From Gordius sp. MW1 (lineage: Eukaryota; Nematomorpha; Gordioida; Gordea; Gordiidae), in the NCBI GenBank assembly GCA_964036665.1, contig OZ038526.1:3348001-3412000 (forward strand): a DNA stretch of 64,000 nt. The letters run 5' to 3'. Of this stretch, positions 24,471 through 37,900 are shown piece after piece. Each line of letters begins with the position of its first letter. Position 1 is the first letter of the stretch. The notes beneath the pieces were generated by a model. It was not told the origin of the DNA, made no database searches, and saw only the letters and a program-made list of their open reading frames with translations. The position numbers and the translations under genes were made by a program.

Positions 24471-27400
24471 TTATATTAGCCGAGTTTGCTGGAAAGATGT
24501 ATTGATTGGGACTACATTTGGTGCATTAGCCTTGGGTGTCCCGTTTTCAACGAACGAAATTCCAATCTTTAAAAATAACGATCTAAGCAACGAACGAATT
24601 TCCGCATCAAATTCCAGCGTAATCAATTCACATAGTTGCGTGTACAGAGGGAGCACCAACAACCTAAACTATATTAATTTAAAAAAACACTCAAAATGCG
24701 TCAAAAAATTGCAATGCAAGCACTTAAGCTTAATAATATAGGATAATCATAAAGGGAGTAATAAAATTATGTTTATAGCAATGCCTCGGCCTTTGTCCAG
24801 ATTTGTGACTTAAATATCGTATCAAAGACAGGCATCGTGGGTGTAGCCAGCATTGAAATTAGAGGGGGGCTATAATGATTTAGGGAGAGGCAAAATGAAC
24901 ATTTTAGCCATAATTTTAATAAATTTCAACAAATTTTTGATTTAGAGGGGAGTAGTCCCCGTTGGCTACGCCCATGCTAGGCATTCAAAATTTGGAATTA
25001 AAAATAAAGATGAATAAAATTTAGTGCAAGCTGCAAAAACCCGATGTGATACAACAATTTAATAGCCGCGAAACACTATGGATGTGCAACTTCTTGAATC
25101 AATAACTCTAAATTATGTTCAAGTAAACACCTAGTTCTCAAATTTGATATTAAAAAAAATTAAAACTTGAATTTGGTTGCTCCTTAGCCAACAAGGGCGA
25201 TATTATACTCAAACGAATGGTCGGGTTAATTATATAGCAAACAATTTTCACTCACTTTGGGATCCTTAATTATCAACAATCTGGTCAGGAGGGTCTGTAT
25301 AATACGGTACCAGGAGTTTCGATGAGCAGGGCTCTGGATTTTTAAGAAATACTTTAAGGCTTCCATGGTATGACTAAGGGTACAAAAAGATAAATCCGTT
25401 ATTTATTATTAATATACAGATGTGATCTGAAACACTCTTTTCAAATAAATGTAAACCAGTAAAAAAGTTCGTTATTAAATTAAATATTTATGCTAATTAA
25501 CAAAGTATTTAAAAAATATTTTATAAATCATGCTATATGATTTGTATAATTCATAAACCCATATAAATTTAACAAAATTACGGGATAAGGTATTTTAAGA
25601 ATACTTTTTTTCTTTATATTTAGCTAAGTTAATCTAATTAATGAAGGATATTTTGAGGGAGATTGGCGCCATTTTCTCAGATTTCCATCTTAATTTTTAA
25701 AAAGTTCCTTAATCATAAATGAGATAATGATCGTATTAAAATATCAGATGTTATCAATTAAAAAACCCATATTGAAAGGCTTATTCTAATTTATTTTTTA
25801 CCCTTAATACATTTACGTCCCAACTTTCAAATTTTTTTTTTATGTTTTTGGACAAATGTAGTATAGTGGTAAGCATCCCCGCCTGTCACGCGGAAGACAG
25901 GGGTTCAATTCCAGGCCGGGGAGTCAATTTTTTTTGTATCGGTAGTGGCCACGACCCTCGGTGATTTAGGTCCCGAGGGCAGCCAATTCCTCAAACAAAT
26001 ATCAAAATATATAACCTCCATTACACACGATCCCAAAGAATTTTTTAACAACAACAGAAAATTACGATGGAAATTGTAAAATCCAATACAATCTCAATCC
26101 ATGGCTCGATGCCAGCTCATTAATTTAATATATTTTAGCATGAAACTTACATAATTATTTGGAAATAAACTTCTATCGATTAAGAATTTTTTTTGCATGA
26201 TTTATTTTTTTAGCTAATTTCCAACATAACAAATTTTGAAATAGCTGGTGAAAATACCATACAACTAAAATTTATCTCTATTAATTAAACAACGAAAAGA
26301 AATAGATAAAGAAATGTCGGACTTTTAGGGGACAGTATAGTGCACAATTCATACCCGATAAGCAATCGACGTAGTTTAAAATTATTTAAAGCAACAATAA
26401 AACTGAAAAATGCACTTCAAATTTTTTGGATAGACACAACACACAAAATAAGTATGAAAAATTCCCGAGGCATGGCTCAAACCCTTTCATTACTTTACCC
26501 AATTAATTTGTCGCGTATAAGGGGCCATTCGTACAGCTTTCGTTCGTCGTCAAACATGCGAAACAAGATGTTGAGGGCTAGGGCAAAACTCACCGTTTCT
26601 TGCTTCAATAAATTCGGCTTCGCGTTACCCTTGAATCCTAGAATACACAAAGTATAAGTTTTTTTCCATTTTTTAAGCAATAATTTAAAAAAAAAATATG
26701 CATCATGAAAATAAAATTAAACGCTTAGTACGAAATAATATTCGTAATGTCGCGGGCCATGCTTTAATTGGAGGTAAGTAGCAAGTCAACTAATGCGACC
26801 TTTAGAATGTTCTACAGCCAGTAAAGCGTAGATATCATTGTAGAACTTCACATCGCACTAGCATCTAAAAATTGGTCGTCATGCAGCTCGGTATCACATA
26901 TTATGAGGTTATCGGGGTATGGGTGTTTTTGTGCTATGGCCTCGTGCTATGTTCCACGCACAATCAATTACGGAGATTACAAGCTAGGCCAGTAGACTCA
27001 TTCAACCATATCAAGGCTCCCAATTCCAAGGTTAGCCATATACTTTCTTATGACGTCGTACCGCCAAATTAATCTCTTATTAAGGCATGAGCGTAGCCAG
27101 CACTTGAATTAGAGGGGGGGGGCAATAATGATTTAGGAAGGGGCAATAATGATCATATTTTGAAATTTTAGCCATAATTTTAATAAATTTCAATTTTTGA
27201 ATTTAGAGGGGGCAGCCGCCCCTCCCTACCCTCCCTCCCCCCTCCTGGCTACGCTCATCTATTAAAGTATTCCCTAATGCATAAGTCTATCCGTTACATT
27301 ACAGAGCTCTAGATTTTCGGGGAGAAGGCATGCGTCGCTCATAAAACGACGAGAAGATGGTGCCCTAGACAATGAAACGCGGGTGGACGTGTACGACATC

Positions 27401-28944
27401 AGGGCGATGGATTTTGACGAATATCATGAGCCCTACTTGGTGGAGGGGGGCAGGGGACAAGTTTTCGCCGACGATCGAGATGGGGACACGGGAACACCAG
27501 GGACGGTGGTGGGTGGCGATAGGGCGGGACCCCGGGGGGGTCGGGATGACAGATGCTTTGGGCCGATGGTTATGGAGGGTGAACATGAAACCACGATTTG
27601 CGGGAGCAGACAAGACAGGACAGCCCGGGTGAGAATTTTTCTGAGGAGCGCCTCGGACCCCACCACTTGCGTGGGGGCCGTAACGTGTCAACCCGAAAAA
27701 TACAAGTGAGGCTGGAATGCTTAATGTTCTTTTAATAATTTTATAATCCGCCCTTTAGGTTAGATCGCGAGTGCTACACGGCCTGCTTAGGGCTCAGGTT
27801 TCCACTATTGCCGGACGCGGGTAAGGCCGAAAACGAGAGGCGCCAACACACGACCCAAATGGCTGTTCTGGTGACTTGCCTGGCCCTCATCCTACTCCTG
27901 CCTGTCTTGTACTTACTCGTTTTCATCGTGGTCGTAAGTCGAATGGAATAATTTCCAATGCCCACTATTGTATAGGCCATTCGGCAGAATGCATCACCTT
28001 TTTTCCGTTGATTTAACTCAATTTACCCAAAACATTGTATGCTACTATTTGTCGTCGGGCATTAAATGACATTGTAATAATATGCATGCCGATTCAATAA
28101 AAAATTGCCTTTCAAGGTGACAATCGAACAGTGCTCTTTGAGTAAAACGTAAAACCTTACTAAAAATGTACGATGTAAAACGTCTTAAGGGTGCTCATTT
28201 AAACCTAAGATAAACGCTTAAAAATGTAACCTGAACGATGCAATTGATTCCTAAGGTTAGCGTCTGAATTGAAAGACTTTGCGAATTTGTGGCTATCTAG
28301 CAAGAACTCGACTATCATCACCAACTGCTTGGCCGTCATGAGGTCGTAGAAGGATTCCATCGGCCTGGCTCCTTCTGGGTAGGTAACATCATCATCGGGC
28401 GACGAGTATTGGGGGTAAGCGTAGGGTGAGTCAGGGGCGTTGCCTAAGCCTGTAGGTCCTTTATTGTACAAACCCATGTCGGGGTCGTTCGAGCCCCAAG
28501 AGTTGTGCTGGTAGAAGGTGGGATCACTTTTATCACCCTATAATAGCAACGACAATTTACGGTTATATTTAGTCTTCAAGCAACGATTGACTACCAATCG
28601 TTTTAATTCAAAGAGCTCATACGCACACGGGAAAGGTACAAAAAACATGTATATATGGTAAACGTATCACAACAAAACCAAATCATAAATAGTGAGGCTG
28701 AGACCAACCAATTCGTGGGCCGCGTGCAACTGGGTGTTATGCGGTTTGGAGAAGGGGCGCCGGTGGTCGGGTAAATCTCCGATATGTGGTTTAGAGGCAG
28801 GATAATAGGCGTGCGACAGGGTCGGGTCCAGGGCGGCCGACGGGTAGTATTGGTGGAAGACGATCCGTTCCACGCACAATATCAATTCGAATTGGATCAC
28901 GCAATGCACAGCCAGCCTCATGTGGGCCACCGGGTCGTTCGTCG
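24471..28944 (-). CDS. ARFGEF: ARFGEF exons 31-35: C-terminal HDS4 region
   Basis: Exon 31 has [20 protein letters not shown], exon 32 [20 protein letters not shown] and [20 protein letters not shown], exon 33 [20 protein letters not shown] and [11 protein letters not shown]. Exon 34 has [20 protein letters not shown] and exon 35 [20 protein letters not shown] and [15 protein letters not shown], ending at TAA 24473-24471. These match the very C-terminus of BIG1/BIG2. The exon 34/35 junction leaves a phase gap (0 against one leading base), and about two residues (FK of FKAHA) are missing, so a small exon or alternative donor is undetected. Intron 32 (26638-28230) houses the nested plus-strand gene. 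Confidence 0.85.
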
Positions 28945-31900
28945 CTGGTAAAAAACCATAATTTAGCCGCAAAAGTTGTTTATAAATACATAAGAAAAAA
29001 TATAAGATTGTATGATGATGATGATATGAGCAATAAATGATAAAGAGCAAGATAAGGATAATGAATCTTTATTAAATAGTAGGGCCAGGGAGGGGACATC
29101 TTAACGAATTATAAAACAAAAATTTAAGACAAAAGAATCAATAGAAGTAAAAACATATGGTCTTTACCAACTCGGCTTTGGCTTACAATATTAAAGTATT
29201 GAATTAATGTTATACTAGTAAAAGTTATAATCAATAAAACTATTCTACTTTCACGTATTCACATATACGACAGTTGTAAATCCAGCGAAAACGGTATGGC
29301 GATACTGTGATACTCGTTTTAACCAATAAACCTTCTTCTTCTTCTTTCTATGACTGTTTGCCACCTAGGCTGGTGGTCAGTCCTTTCGGCATTCGTTTCC
29401 ATTTGTTTCTATGTTTACATAGATCTTTCTTTATCATGTGAACTTTCATATCGTGCCGTATTTTATGGATCCAGGTAAGCTTGGGTCTTCCTCTCCTTCG
29501 TTTTCCTGCGAAATTTATCATCTCGATTTTCTTTTCGACGTAGCTATCGTCCCTTCTTTCGACATGGCCATACCATCTTAGTCTGTTTTTAGGAGCTTTG
29601 TCGTAATAGATGTAATACCCAAAATTCTTCTTATTTCTTCATTTCGCCTATGTTCCTTTTTGCTTACTCCTAGCACCCATCTTAGCATTCTCATCTCCAT
29701 GGCCGCAAGACGCTGCTCTTCTCTTTTACGTATATCCCATGATTCCGAGCCATCCAGGACTGTTGGCTGTATGATAGATTTATACAGTGCGCCTTTTAGT
29801 TTCTGGGGATGTTTTTGTCACACATAAGGCCTGTCAAGTCCCTTCACTTGAGCCATCCGGAATTTATCCTTGCTTGGATTCTTTATCCCTTCCACCATCC
29901 TATTGAAGTGTTGATCCTAAATATTTGAAGCAATCCACGCTTGTAAGTTGCCAATCGCCTAAAGTAAGGGATGCACTTAGCTGGTTATCATCCGATTTAA
30001 ACTTTATCTTCATGTATTCAGTTTTCTTTCGATTTACCCTGAGACCACTTTCTTCTATTGCATTTACCCATCTATTTACAGTATTAGCCAATTCTTGTTC
30101 ACTTTTGGCACAGAGGATTATATCGTCTGCAAAGATCATTCATTGCCCAAGGAAAATCCTTGGTAATAATATCCATTATCATTATGAATAGGAAGGGACT
30201 AAGAGCTGAACCTTGATGCTCCAATGTTAATGGCAAAGCCCTTTGTAGTCCCCACCGTTGTTCTAACGTACGTTCTATTTCCCTGTACATATCTTTTATT
30301 GCTCAGATGTATAATTCTGACATATTGTTTTCTTAAAGACATTTCCACACTAAAGTACGAGGAATTTTATCGAACGCTTTTTCTAGATCGATGAAACACA
30401 TGTGAAAATCCTCTTCCCTTTCTTTAAACCGTTCCATTAATCTTCTAACACTGTTTAGAGCGTCTGCTTTAGACCTCTCCGGCATAAATCCGAATTGGTT
30501 ATCTCGAATTTGAACCAAACTCCGAAGCCGTTTTTCGATCACTTTTTCCCATGCCTTGAAAGTGTGACTCAGCTTTATCCCTCTGTAATTGTTGCAATCC
30601 TGAATGTCCCCTTTCATCTTGTATATCAAGATCATGTAGCTATCCCTCCACTCTTTAGGCATTACACCCGTTTTCAAGATATTGCTGAAAAGGTTGGCGA
30701 GGAGTTGTGCACCAGTATTGCCTAACGCTTTAAAACCCTCTAATGGTATATTGTCTGGTCCAAGAGCTTTTCCTGACTTTAGTTTACCCATAGCAACTTT
30801 GACTTCCGTTTCCGTGATCCAGTCCGCTGTGTTTATTGTATTTTCCTGATTAATGTATTCGACTACAGGCCCCTTTTCAATTGAAAAATCGCTATAATAG
30901 TCGTACCATCTTTGTAGTATATGGCTGTCGTGTTAGTATTTCTCCCTTTTCACCCTTAATTAGCCGGCATTCTAGGTAATTTTTAGAATTTCGGGCCCTT
31001 GACTTTGCGATTTTGTAGATCAATCTTTCTCCTTTCTTTGAGTTCAGTTTTACATTTATACCGTCGTACACCTTGCTTTTTGCTTTTGCTAAGAATTTTT
31101 TAGTTGATCTTTTAGCTACTTCGTAAGCTTGCTCATCATTATTATCCTTGATTTTAAAACCAAACTTTGTACAATCTCTTCTTTTCCTTGATACATTTTT
31201 GCACTTCTTCATTCCACCACCACGTCTCCTTGAGAATTCTTTTAGTGGGCTTGCTTTCACCTAGTATTTGTCGTCCCGCTTTTCGCATTGTGGCAGCTAT
31301 ACCATTACATTGATCCTCACATGAAGTATTTTCCTTAAATTCAGCATGTTTAATTACTTGTTCCTGAAAATGTTGATTTTTCAAAGCAATTATTTTAAGG
31401 ACCTCTGTTAGAAGCGACATTTTCCGAACGACAGAGGGGTGGGTTATACATGTCTTTCTTAGTTATAGAAAACATAAAATTCGAAGATAAATTTATTAAA
31501 GATGCTAATATTATAGCTTTTCGATCAAAATTTTAACGTGGCTTTACATTTCATAACAACGTTCAAAATTTTCAATCAGGTTAAAAATTTCATTATACTA
31601 TAAGTCTTCAAATACAAAGATCTTTTCAAAAGCAGCGAGTCTTAGCTCGAGGTAAAATTATTCAGAAAGAGATGTGTATATTGAAAACACTTACTATCGA
31701 AGATAGAATTCTTTTTAAGGCTCCGATTAAAAGGTTCGGAGCCGGTCGACGCTATAGATTCCGATAGGGAAATACGATCCAGAGATTCATTCTGTGTTAA
31801 GGTAAAAAAAAACAACTTTTTAAAGTTTTTTTCCATATAAATATCATTTAACATCGTTTTTAGAAACACATCACATAGCTCACTCAAAATTTTGTTCATT

Positions 31901-34900
31901 AAAAAAGACGGGTAATTTAAAATAAATTTTGGAATCATTACGAGTATGGTAGTTTCATCGGGCACGTTGAGGAAAGATGAGGAAGAAGGTGAAGAAGTCA
32001 AGGATACTGTTTGCGGCGTGTTGTGTGGTTCTTTGACGATAGATGCCTGATTGGCACCACTTTTGTAATTTAGCAACCTAGTTAATAAAATTAACCAAGA
32101 AACCTAACATAAGCCCGAAAATTCTCTTAAAAGTAATGTATGTAACAATTCTCCAAACCGAAAGGGAATAACTTAATAACTTATCAAGAATTCGAATTGA
32201 TATATATATAATAAATATTTAGCAAACATTTCTTAATATAAAGGTAAATTAATAAAGCCAAATCAGAAAAATACCCACGTATCAAATTATGGACAACTTG
32301 GCCATTGTACAACGCACATTACCCAAAATTTAATTATAAATGTGATTTTAACAACTTGTAATAATGGGATGTTATGTAAATGGTCAGTAATGTTCTAAGT
32401 ATAAATTCAAAAAAAGCTAATCATTTTATTATTTTGCTCGGTAAAAAATCAAAAAAAGCTCAGTATTTTTATAAATATGTTTAACCAAATTATTATAGTA
32501 CTCGTAAGGTAGGGTGTCGGTAAATATGTCTGCGACAGTTTTGCAGGTTAGTTCCCACTCGCGGACTTTGTATTTAGCACCGTTGGTCAGGACCATGTTT
32601 TCGAAACAATTTAAAGCAGCTCGCGCCAGTTGCTCGTTACCTGTGAAAAGTCACACAAAAAACACACACTCAATAATTACTATTTTCTTCATTCAGGACG
32701 AAAAATATGAAAATTAAACGTTGTGTGGCTTAAAAAAATGATTAATTGTTTAAGCCAAACCAATTTGAAGTATAAGTATTCGATTATAAATAATAACGAA
32801 ATTAAAAAAAATTGCCTTCCGTTCAAATTCAATAGAAAACACTGGTCAATTACAAAAATCCGATTGCCTGGACAGAATTTGAAGAATAGACTGACTAGAA
32901 AGCTTTTTTTTATAAACAACGTTCAACTTATCAATTGTGACCCACATGGGCGTAGCCAGCATTGAAATTAGAGGGGGGCGGAGGGGCAAAATGACCATTT
33001 TTGAAATGTTAGCCATAATTTTAATAGATTTTAACAAAATTTTGAATTTAGATAAGAACACACCCCTCGCTGCCACCCCCCCCCCCCTGGCTACGCCCAA
33101 GGTGACCCACAACAACGATATTTTCAGTGGTAGCTCTATGCAATTTTTAAATAAATTTCCCGCCGTTGTGCTTAAATTAAAACCAAGCCCTGGAAGCTGC
33201 GAATTGGTAAAAGAACCAACCTTGTTTGAGGCACCATTTGAGTTGTTCGTAAAATTCGGCGAGCATAGTGGTACACAGCGGCTCGTAAAATTGTGAAAAA
33301 ATGTCCACTATGGCGTACAGAGCGTGGTTACACGTGGTCGTCATCCATTCCGATTTCTAAACGAATCGTAGGCCAATAAAAACATTTTTATCAGGGAGGC
33401 AAATTGGAAATAAGTTAATGTTCATAATAAGCCTGCCATGTTTTTTATATAAATTTGACAAATCTTGGCCTTACATACAGAGGATAGATGCACTTTGTAT
33501 TTTTCGCAAATTTCTTTTGAGGTAACTTTTGTAAAAAATTGTTAAAGTCACCTCTAAATGCATACGCTGACTGATCGAGATAATCCCTGTAAAAAGAACG
33601 CACCATTTTTGTTTTTAAAGTATATGTAAAAGACCCATACACGCCTAAAAGCTTTAATCAAGATTTTTTAATTTTAAATCCCAGGCCCCAAAACCAAATT
33701 TTTTGCATTAATATTTCGTATTTTGGCCTTAACAAAATCCAAATATTATTGTCAAGAGGTAACGTACGTCGGATTTGGCGTCGGGTATCTTAAAATTGTC
33801 AAAGATGCGAAACAGTACGCGAAAGAAATCCTTCCACCAGTGAGGCGCAAACACGTGGCCAAAGCTTTTCAGGATGTCGAACATCACAGTCAACGCCCTA
33901 CAGTAAAAATGTGCCCGTAAAATATTGAAATTTCACTTTCTTTATATTTTCCTCAAAAATTCCACGAACTAAAGTATTTTTTGGATTTTATTGGAACGTA
34001 AAGAAAACTAATGCTTACCGCGTCCTAACATCGAGTGAGCACCGATTTATGACGCAAGATAGCTCGAAGAGGATCGGAAACCAACCTTTGACCCAGGGGT
34101 AATCGTCCTCATCAACAGTTATTTCCTCGTGTCCGAACTCCTTGAAAGCCTAGGCCCCAGCAACACGTGGGATAGTGTAAAATATTGGTTATTAACGATT
34201 TTTATGGACCCTTAAAATGACGAAGTTTTAGGTGAAAATGTTATTGGCTTGATATTTGATCGAAAATTGAGGTATTATAAATTAGGTGTCATGCATGGGC
34301 GTAGCTAGTGTTGTAAACCAAACACCCAGCCGTTTTTACAACACTAGGCGTAACAAGGGGGTGGCAGGGAGGGGCGGCTACCCCCTCTAAATCCAAAAAT
34401 TATTTAAAATTTAATATAATATGGCTAAAATTGTAAAAATGATCCTTTTGCCCCTCCCTAAATCATGATTGGCCCCCTCTAGTCCCAAACCTGGCTAAGT
34501 CCATGTTAAGTGTTCCTACGACATCAGGTTCGTGTGTAAAGTGTGAAGGGTTGGCGTCAGGTCGGAAACCGGCTTTTAAAGCCCATTCTTAAATCACGAT
34601 AGCTTCAATAAAACCTTACGATCAGATGGAGGTAACTTATCAAAACAAACCCAATACCTGATAAGGAAGAAGAAGAGATTATAATTTTCTAATTGCTATC
34701 GACCCCTTTGTAATAGAAAAAGACATAGAGAGGTGCGAATAAATTAATTTATCGCGTCTTTTAAATAAATTTTAGAAAGACCTAACAATCTAAAAGCTAA
34801 TTTATCAAATATTTTTATATTAAGTATGACAAGTTTATCATTTTTTAATTTCTGCGGACCTGGGGGTCGTCGTAGACGAATTGTGCCGAATTTCGGAGTA

Positions 34901-37900
34901 GGCGGATGGCTTCCATGTTGGTGTCCATGAACTTGGAGTTACACGCGAATTCCGACAAGCACTTGACCGCGTTTTGAAAGGAATCCACGATGTATATAAA
35001 CTGCGGCTCCGCCAAATTGTCTATAAAGCAAACATTTCCACAAACTTAAAAAATCATTATCAAATCGTGTGTCACAATTTGCCTTCACACTGCGAAACAC
35101 CGAACCTCAAATAGCCCTACAATTATAACCTGCTCAAGTAGAGGTAGTCTATAACTAAGGATAACCAACTCCAAATGGGCCAGATTCATTCTAGATCGGC
35201 TTATAAAAGAGTTGGGTTTCCCCCTCTCTTCCCAAAAAACTATTAAACTAATCAGAAAGCATTAAAAGTATGCCCTAAGGCTAATATTGTAAAAATGGCT
35301 GGATTTCCAAGGTTTGACCAAAAAACCGTTGGTATGTTTATACGACTAAGAAAAACAGAACAAAAACCCTTTAGTCTGTTTATGCTTAGTCGACTAAAAC
35401 CAAAGATCGACCAAACAAAACCCAGCCTACTAAGGGCTGCTAAAAATGACAACTGTACTGACTGATGACAAAGGTGGTCGCCTGGAATGCCATGACCAAT
35501 ATGTTTTGGTCCGGGTGCGAGGCCGCAATCTGGAAAACGCTAAATATATTTTTCCACCCCGATTTTATGTTGTGGGCCTGGGAACGGATCATTTGAGTTA
35601 CGCAACGCACCGTCATATCCGCTATGTTGATCGAACTACACAGCGATTAAAATGTAAAGTTGAAACGATTTAAAGTGGCATATTTAAAGAGTCAACTACC
35701 TCAAAGTTTAATATATTTTATATAAAATGTAGGGGGAAAAATTTAAGTCAAACATTATCTGGGGCAGTTAGCTTGTCTCACTATCTTATAAAGAAAGTTA
35801 TCATGGCGTAGCCAGGAGGAAGGCAATTCTTTTTTTGGGAAGGGGGGGGGGTGCAAATTAATTTTTTTTCAAAAATTACCCATAATTATACCAAATTTCT
35901 AGGAATTTGAAGATTTCGAGGGAAGACAGCTGCCCCTCCCTGCCACCCCCTGGCTAAGCCCATGAAATTTAAATAAAGAAACCTATAATCTAAATTCTTT
36001 TTTTCAAATTATTTACAATACGGAGGCAAGTGATTCGATGCTTTCAAACGTAATGTAAAAAAGGCCTTTAAGCAAGACGCCGTTGAATATAAACTCCTTA
36101 CGTATTGTTTTTCATGATATATTCGAAGGGGCGAAGGAAGTCTTTTTGGAAGCGAAAATTGGCCAGTTCCCCCTTCTCCAAAAATTTCATCGATAGCTGC
36201 CGCAATGAATCCAGGGCAAAAAAGGCCACAGACTCTAGGTGATGACAACCCACCTTAAAAACACAAATTTCATAAAATCAAGATTTGATGTGGTAAAACA
36301 TAAACAACAAATGTTAAAATCCGATTTGTTTTAAAATTATAAAAGATTATAAGATACATATCAACTGATAAGCAACGCCAATATTTCGGTTAATAATGAA
36401 GAATGCGAACAATGAATATAAAAACCTCAGCTGCTTTGAAGTAAGTGTTAACCCTAACTAAAACCGTTCATGGGTTAAATAGCGTGGTTAAGCTAAATGT
36501 TCGGTGTAAACGGCATCTAAGTGTGCATAAACGCTGATAAAAGTTCAAAACACCTATGAGACTTCGCAATTTAAAAATTTGAAAAAAAAAGGAAAAACAC
36601 CTATGAGACTTCGCAATTTAAAAATTTGAAAAAAAAGGAATAAGGGAGAAGGTATGGGGTCACGACAGCAAAAGGGCCTTACTTTGTTGAAGTGGGGACC
36701 CAGGATGGCCCATATCTTGGTCCACTGCAGTCGGATGCGAGCCATGTTGTAGCAAGAAATTTCGACGATCTTTTGCAAGCTAAACATGCGAGCGGTACAC
36801 GACCCGGGTCCATTCAATTCTTCCAGGCTAACGCGACACAGGGCGGCGACAAAGTCGGTTATGGCTTCGCCGTTCAACAGGACGGACCCCGTGAATACTT
36901 TGTCAACCTCGACGAGCAGGGACTGGTGATCGTCCATCATGCGAGCCGATTCAAAGGAGTTACCGGTAGATGAACGGGTCCTAGAACCGCGTTGTTCTTC
37001 ATGCGTGGATTCGGGCAACGAATCTGAAACATTTGAAGGCTGGTTTAAATATTTCGCATAGACTTGAGAAAGAGCTCGTCGAGAAAAATATTTTTAAAAT
37101 AAGAATATAACTGGGTAGTGGAAACCCAATAAAACTGGGCTTAATTTAATTTTGTGAGACCAGACCACCTGGTCCGGCAACAACACAAAATGTGACATAA
37201 AAGTAGCCACGAAAAGTGCAAATGTTACAACACACTTGATTTTAATACCTGAAATGTCAAAGAGTCGCATAAGAATTTCCGAAGGAGGCAACTTTTAAAC
37301 CCTTTAAAACCAAAACGAACGCTTTAGGTCATTATACAAACACTGGATTCGAAGTTATAAAACGACCACCACTCGGGCCTCCATATAAAAGATCATTGAA
37401 TCAAGTTCGGTTGACTATCAGATATATGGTTGTTATGGATGTCAGAGAACCCGGTTAAGTATGAGCCGAGCGAAGCAAAAAAAAACATCTTTAAAAATAA
37501 AAAACGCTACCCGTCTCGTCGCATCCATTAGCGAAACCGTAACCGAGAGATGAAGAGCTTTCGGGACTGGTCAAAGGACCGACCATAGCCTTGCCAGGCA
37601 ATCGAAAGTGGTGCGAATTGGAAGACGCTTGATTAGCGGTCGGCCCACCGCTCGCCGTCGTGCGATTCGCTATTATTTGAGCCAATTCCAACTGGCTTAT
37701 ACATTTCAAAAACTGTGTCGGCCCCAAAAACACGTGAATATATATAGTCTAAATTAATAAGTGTGGGTAATAGCGCATAAAACGTAATTTAAATTAATTT
37801 TAAATCATATAAGCTCGCACGAAAAGTGTATATTTATACATGTAACATACACGTCGCACCAAACTGACCGAAAATTACACAGAAAAAGTATTCATAACCA

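Noticed and set aside
27365..27691. 108-codon minus-strand ORF and a shifted plus-strand ORF over the nested gene
   Set aside because: Shadows of the CG-rich plus-strand exon, which has signal peptide, splice phases and a membrane helix in its own frame.
35446..35673. 75-codon plus-strand ORF
   Set aside because: Antisense shadow of ARFGEF exon 24, whose minus-strand frame gives [18 protein letters not shown].
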